A stretch of DNA of 64,000 nt, taken from Coneutiohabitans sp964457925 (GTDB lineage Bacteria; Zhuqueibacterota; Zhuqueibacteria; Zhuqueibacterales; Zhuqueibacteraceae). The position numbers and the translations under genes were made by a program. Location of the stretch: contig CAYWGH010000002.1 of NCBI GenBank assembly GCA_964457925.1, positions 62,001 through 126,000 on the forward strand, read 5' to 3'. The notes under the pieces were generated by a model. The model was not told the origin of the DNA. It ran no database searches and worked only from the letters and a program-made list of their open reading frames with translations. Position 1 is the stretch's first letter. Each line of letters opens with the position of its first letter. This document shows positions 61,042 to 64,000 of the stretch, one piece after another.

Positions 61042-62391
61042 ATGAGTGAACACTTGAAAATCGTGCAACCCGAGCCCGCCACCTCCGATCATGCATTGAA
61101 AGAAACTGAAGTGGGCAGTGTGTTTGTTTCGAATTATCCGCCGTACTCGTTTTGGACGCCGGATCATCTCGATCGTGCCTTCACGGCGTTGCATACGCCG
61201 GCACGCCCGGAGACGCCCCTGGGTTTGTATTTGCATATTCCCTTTTGCCGCAAACGCTGCAAATTTTGCTATTTTCGCGTTTATACCGACAAAAATAGCG
61301 CCGAAATTCAAACCTATCTTAATGCGCTTGCCCGTGAAGTTGAGTTGTACCGCACGCTGCCGTCCGTCGTCAACCGCCCGCTGAAATTTGTTTACTTCGG
61401 CGGCGGCACGCCCTCCTACATCAGCGCGAAACATTTGCAGGCGCTGGCGCAGCGCCTGCAGGCGGCGATTTCCTGGGCGGGCGCGGAAGAAATCACGTTT
61501 GAATGCGAGCCTGGCACGTTGAGTGAGGCCAAGCTTGAAGTCATTCGCGCCATCGGCGTGACGCGGCTGAGCCTCGGCATCGAAAATTTCAATGATGCCA
61601 TTTTGGAAGAGAATGGCCGCGCCCATCTCTCACATGAAATCTTTCGGTGTCTCCCCTGGATCAAGAAGCTTGACTTCGATCAGCTCAACATCGACTTGAT
61701 CGCAGGCATGGTTGGAGAGACATGGGAAACGTGGAAGGACTCGGTGCAGAAGACGATCGATATCGCCCCCGACAGCGTGACGGTTTATCAAATGGAGTTG
61801 CCGTTCAACACGGTTTACTCGCAGGATTATCTCAGCGGCAAATCCGGCATCAAAATCGCGAATTGGGAGTTGAAACGCGAGTGGCATGAATATGCTTTCG
61901 AGCAGCTTGCTGCTGCGGGCTACGAAGTCTCGAGCGCTTACACGATGGTGAAGAAGGACAAGCGCTGCCGCTTTGTTTATCGCGATTCTGTTTGGCGCGG
62001 TTGCGATATGCTCGGCACGGGCGTGGCGTCTTTCGGCCATATGAGCGGCATGCACATTCAAAATGTCGCGGGCTGGAACGATTATCTCGACATGCTGGCG
62101 GCGGGCAAGCTGCCCTTGTATCGCGCGTTTCCGACCACTGCCGAAGAGCGGCTCACCCGCGAGATGATTTTGCAATTGAAGCTCGGCAAGATCAGCGCCG
62201 AGTATTTCAAGCGGAAGTTTGCGGCCAGCATCATTGCAGATTTTCGCCCGATGTACGAAACGCTGCAAAATCAGGGCATGCTGCACTTCAATGATCAGCA
62301 CGTGGAGTTGACCACGCAGGGTTTGCTGCGCGTCGATCATTTGCTGCACCAGTTTTATGCGCCGAAGTATCGCAACGCGCGCTACACCTGA
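61042..62391 (+). CDS. HemN/HemW-like radical SAM protein
   Basis: Protein of 449 residues. The radical SAM motif is IPFCRKRCKFCYFRVYT (CxxxCxxC); the FGGGTPSYISAKHLQ element, EITFECEPGTL and RLSLGIENFNDAILE are HemN/HemW family traits. The motif is CRKRCKFCYF, with the F/Y typical of CPO-like enzymes. A C-terminal HemN domain with a winged helix follows. Could be oxygen-independent coproporphyrinogen oxidase, heme chaperone HemW or another family member; an extended N-terminus of 50 residues sets it apart from HemW. Preceded by a PQQ-type propeller gene. Confidence 0.88.
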   Translation: MSEHLKIVQPEPATSDHALKETEVGSVFVSNYPPYSFWTPDHLDRAFTALHTPARPETPLGLYLHIPFCRKRCKFCYFRVYTDKNSAEIQTYLNALAREVELYRTLPSVVNRPLKFVYFGGGTPSYISAKHLQALAQRLQAAISWAGAEEITFECEPGTLSEAKLEVIRAIGVTRLSLGIENFNDAILEENGRAHLSHEIFRCLPWIKKLDFDQLNIDLIAGMVGETWETWKDSVQKTIDIAPDSVTVYQMELPFNTVYSQDYLSGKSGIKIANWELKREWHEYAFEQLAAAGYEVSSAYTMVKKDKRCRFVYRDSVWRGCDMLGTGVASFGHMSGMHIQNVAGWNDYLDMLAAGKLPLYRAFPTTAEERLTREMILQLKLGKISAEYFKRKFAASIIADFRPMYETLQNQGMLHFNDQHVELTTQGLLRVDHLLHQFYAPKYRNARYT

Positions 62392-62468
62392 TCTTTGTTT
62401 GATAAATTATTCCGCCGCCTGACATCGTTTGCGGCGCTGCGGTTGCATAGAATCGCGAGTGGAAAATT

Positions 62469-63455
62469 ATGACCCCCTTCTTTCGAAATCTTGGCCGTTT
62501 AATTTTTCTCCCTGCCCTCCTTTTTCTCCTGAGTTGTCAATCCCAACCGCAATCCCAAGCCGGGTTTCGCGCGGCGCTGCTCTCGCCCGGCCCGGTGAGC
62601 GACGCGGGCTGGAACGCCAGCGCTTACGAGGGCTTGCTGCGCATTCGTGACGAGCTCAAAGCTGACATTTCACAAGTCGAGGTCAAAACGCCAGCGCAGT
62701 TCGAGCAGGGCTTTCGGGATTATGCGAGCCGCGGCTTCAACGTCGTCTTCGGCCATGGCTTTGAATTTCAGGACGCCGCGGCCGCGGTGGCACCGGATTT
62801 TCCCAACACGGTTTTCATCACCAGCAGCGGCACAACTGTGCGCCCGAATGTCGCGCCCATGGTTTTTGAAATTGAACAAGCAACGTATTTGATGGGCGTC
62901 ATGGCGGCGATGATGTCGAAATCCGGCAGGGCCGGATGCGTCGGCGGCCTGGAGATTCCCTCGGTCAAAAGCGGGTTTCAGGCGTTGGAGGCGGGCGCGA
63001 AATCCATCAAGCCGGACTTCGTTGTCGTACAGAGTTTCATTGGCAATTGGGAGGATGTAGGCGCAGCGAAGGAGGCAACCCTGGCGTTAATTGATCAAGG
63101 CGCGGATTTTATTTTTCAGAATGCCGATGCGGCCGGCCTGGGGGTATTTCAGGCGGCGCAAGAACGCGGCGTTTATGCGTTCGGTTCGAACAAAGATCAA
63201 AATGCCATCGCGCCACAAGTGATTCTCGCAAGCGCAGTATTGGATGTGCCGCAGGCGTTTTTGAATGTCGCGCAGGCGGTCAAGGAGAATCGCTTCAAGG
63301 CCGAAATCATGCGCATGGGAATGAAGGACAATGTCGTATCGCTGGCGCTCAATCCTGATTTGCAAAGCAGGATTCCCGCGGAAGTGATGGCCAAAGTCGA
63401 AGAAGTCAAAAGGGGTATTCTTGCAGGAGAGATCGCGGTGCCGATGGGGTTTTGA
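62469..63455 (+). CDS. BMP-family (PnrA-like) substrate-binding lipoprotein
   Basis: Protein of 328 residues. Lipobox LLFLLSC in the signal peptide marks it as a lipoprotein. The BMP fold: ALLSPGPVSDAGWNASAYEG, VVFGHGFEFQDAAAAVAPDF, AGCVGGLEIPSVKSGFQALE and FIFQNADAAGLGVFQAAQER. Such proteins bind nucleosides for ABC importers; permease and ATPase genes are not in the window but may be further right or elsewhere. Confidence 0.92.
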   Translation: MTPFFRNLGRLIFLPALLFLLSCQSQPQSQAGFRAALLSPGPVSDAGWNASAYEGLLRIRDELKADISQVEVKTPAQFEQGFRDYASRGFNVVFGHGFEFQDAAAAVAPDFPNTVFITSSGTTVRPNVAPMVFEIEQATYLMGVMAAMMSKSGRAGCVGGLEIPSVKSGFQALEAGAKSIKPDFVVVQSFIGNWEDVGAAKEATLALIDQGADFIFQNADAAGLGVFQAAQERGVYAFGSNKDQNAIAPQVILASAVLDVPQAFLNVAQAVKENRFKAEIMRMGMKDNVVSLALNPDLQSRIPAEVMAKVEEVKRGILAGEIAVPMGF

Positions 63456-63460
63456 CGCTG

Positions 63461-63609
63461 GTGCACTGTCATTGTGATTTGCATACCCAACCCGAGTGTC
63501 GTTCCGCAAGGAATCCCATGAAGTTCATGGGGCACCTTCCTTAAGACTTTGCAAGTTCCCTCCAGGATGACACAATGCAGGATTCACACAAATGAAACTG
63601 ACAGTGTAC
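63461..63609. repeat. Palindromic intergenic element, family 2, copy iii
   Basis: Ends GTGCACTGTCA (63461-63471) and TGACAGTGTAC (63599-63609) are inverted repeats with one mismatch. Inside is TGCAAGTTCCCTCCAGGATG, the complement of the core in the copy at 6069. Its right end touches the stop codon of the ligase gene. Confidence 0.7.
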
Positions 63610-64000
63610 TACTGGAATGTTTCCCGTTCTTTGTGGCTGACTTTCCCTTTTTTCTCAAATTGCTTTTCGTAAAGCTGTTGCAATCTCCCCAGCGAATCAC
63701 ATTGTTCCGGCGCCTTGTCTTCACGAATGCGTTTGATGCGCGCAAAACGCAGCGCCAGCTTGGAGCGGTAGTGCGGGCTGCGCTGAATCTCGTTGTAAGC
63801 CACTTCCACCACGATCTGCGGGCGTACCTGCACGGTGAAATTCGTTTCAGAGGTTTTCAAACGCTGCAAGTTTTCCGTCATCCATTTGAATTCCGCATCC
63901 GTGAGTCCCTTGAACGTTTTGCCAACCAAGAGAAACTCTCCGCTTTCGTCGTCGCGCACCGCGAGATGATAGTTGGACAGCCAGCCGGTGCGGCGGCCAT
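63609..64000 (-). CDS. ATP-dependent DNA ligase, C-terminal part (start beyond right edge)
   Basis: The visible 130 residues are the OB-fold end of a bacterial/archaeal ATP-dependent ligase: NYHLAVRDDESGEFLLVGKT, FKWMTENLQRLKTSETNF, VEVAYNEIQRSPHYRSKLAL and RFARIKRIREDK, the last holding ligase motif VI (RxxRIKRxR). The frame is open to base 64000. The nucleotidyltransferase core is not in the window. Such ligases (LigB/LigC type) serve repair; the link to Ku cannot be judged here. Confidence 0.88.
   Translation of the reverse strand, partial: GRRTGWLSNYHLAVRDDESGEFLLVGKTFKGLTDAEFKWMTENLQRLKTSETNFTVQVRPQIVVEVAYNEIQRSPHYRSKLALRFARIKRIREDKAPEQCDSLGRLQQLYEKQFEKKGKVSHKERETFQ

Noticed and set aside
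1..64000. tRNA or rRNA genes
   Set aside because: No cloverleaf with a GTTCGANNC arm and no rRNA signature sequence was noticed on reading both strands.

Overview
The window looks like a chromosomal segment of an uncultivated Gram-negative bacterium of the FCB superphylum, most like candidate phylum KSB1 or the Calditrichota. This is inferred from three secreted proteins that end in the 'YPNPFNPST'-type type IX secretion (T9SS) sorting domain, a tripartite RND pump, lipoproteins, a Rieske/cytochrome b complex and PduS/PduT-like microcompartment proteins. It contains the replication initiation locus: a candidate oriC at about 26.2-26.5 kb, then dnaA, dnaN and recF, all on the + strand. I saw no rRNA, tRNA or CRISPR array.

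Layout. 1-5.9 kb (-): PadR regulator, TolC-like channel, membrane fusion protein and an RND pump cut by the left edge. 6.4-16 kb: secreted proteins (T9SS-tagged protein, subtilisin-like protein, tail-fibre-like repeat protein, beta-helix lipoprotein, esterase) interspersed with small accessory modules (DUF6883/DUF4926 pair, TumE-type toxin-antitoxin pair, VapC remnant). 16.2-22.4 kb (-): a signalling operon of FHA-GAF-SpoIIE phosphatase, ECF sigma factor, membrane anti-sigma factor and exported TPR-CHAT protein. 22.8-25.7 kb (-): MOSC protein, then PduT-like shell protein and PduS-like flavo-Fe-S protein. 26-31 kb: origin genes. 31.6-35.7 kb (+): membrane protein, VOC protein, DUF1801, broken DUF4256 gene, ROK kinase, unknown conserved protein. 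36-44.4 kb: URO-D-like methyltransferase, T9SS-tagged alpha-amylase, peroxiredoxin, PQQ-type propeller, M28 peptidase, DinB protein.

44.5-48.5 kb (-): a Rieske/cytochrome b gene pair is split by an AT-rich 740-residue SIR2-domain gene, the best candidate for an undescribed defence effector here. 48.8-58.6 kb (+): ferredoxin, DUF488, CoA-binding protein, hydroxyacid dehydrogenase, then proline dehydrogenase, cysteine hydrolase and M6-like protease packed tightly, followed by nicotinate phosphoribosyltransferase, archease, an NTF2-like protein and an ornithine cyclodeaminase homologue. 58.7-59.8 kb: two decayed genes. 59.9-63.5 kb (+): PQQ-type propeller, HemN-like radical SAM protein, BMP-family lipoprotein. 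The right edge cuts an ATP-dependent DNA ligase (-).

Intergenic spaces hold at least two families of short palindromic elements. One is about 120 bp with TTAA ends, in six copies. The other is about 145 bp. Both resemble non-autonomous mobile elements, and one copy of each runs into the stop codon of a neighbouring gene.
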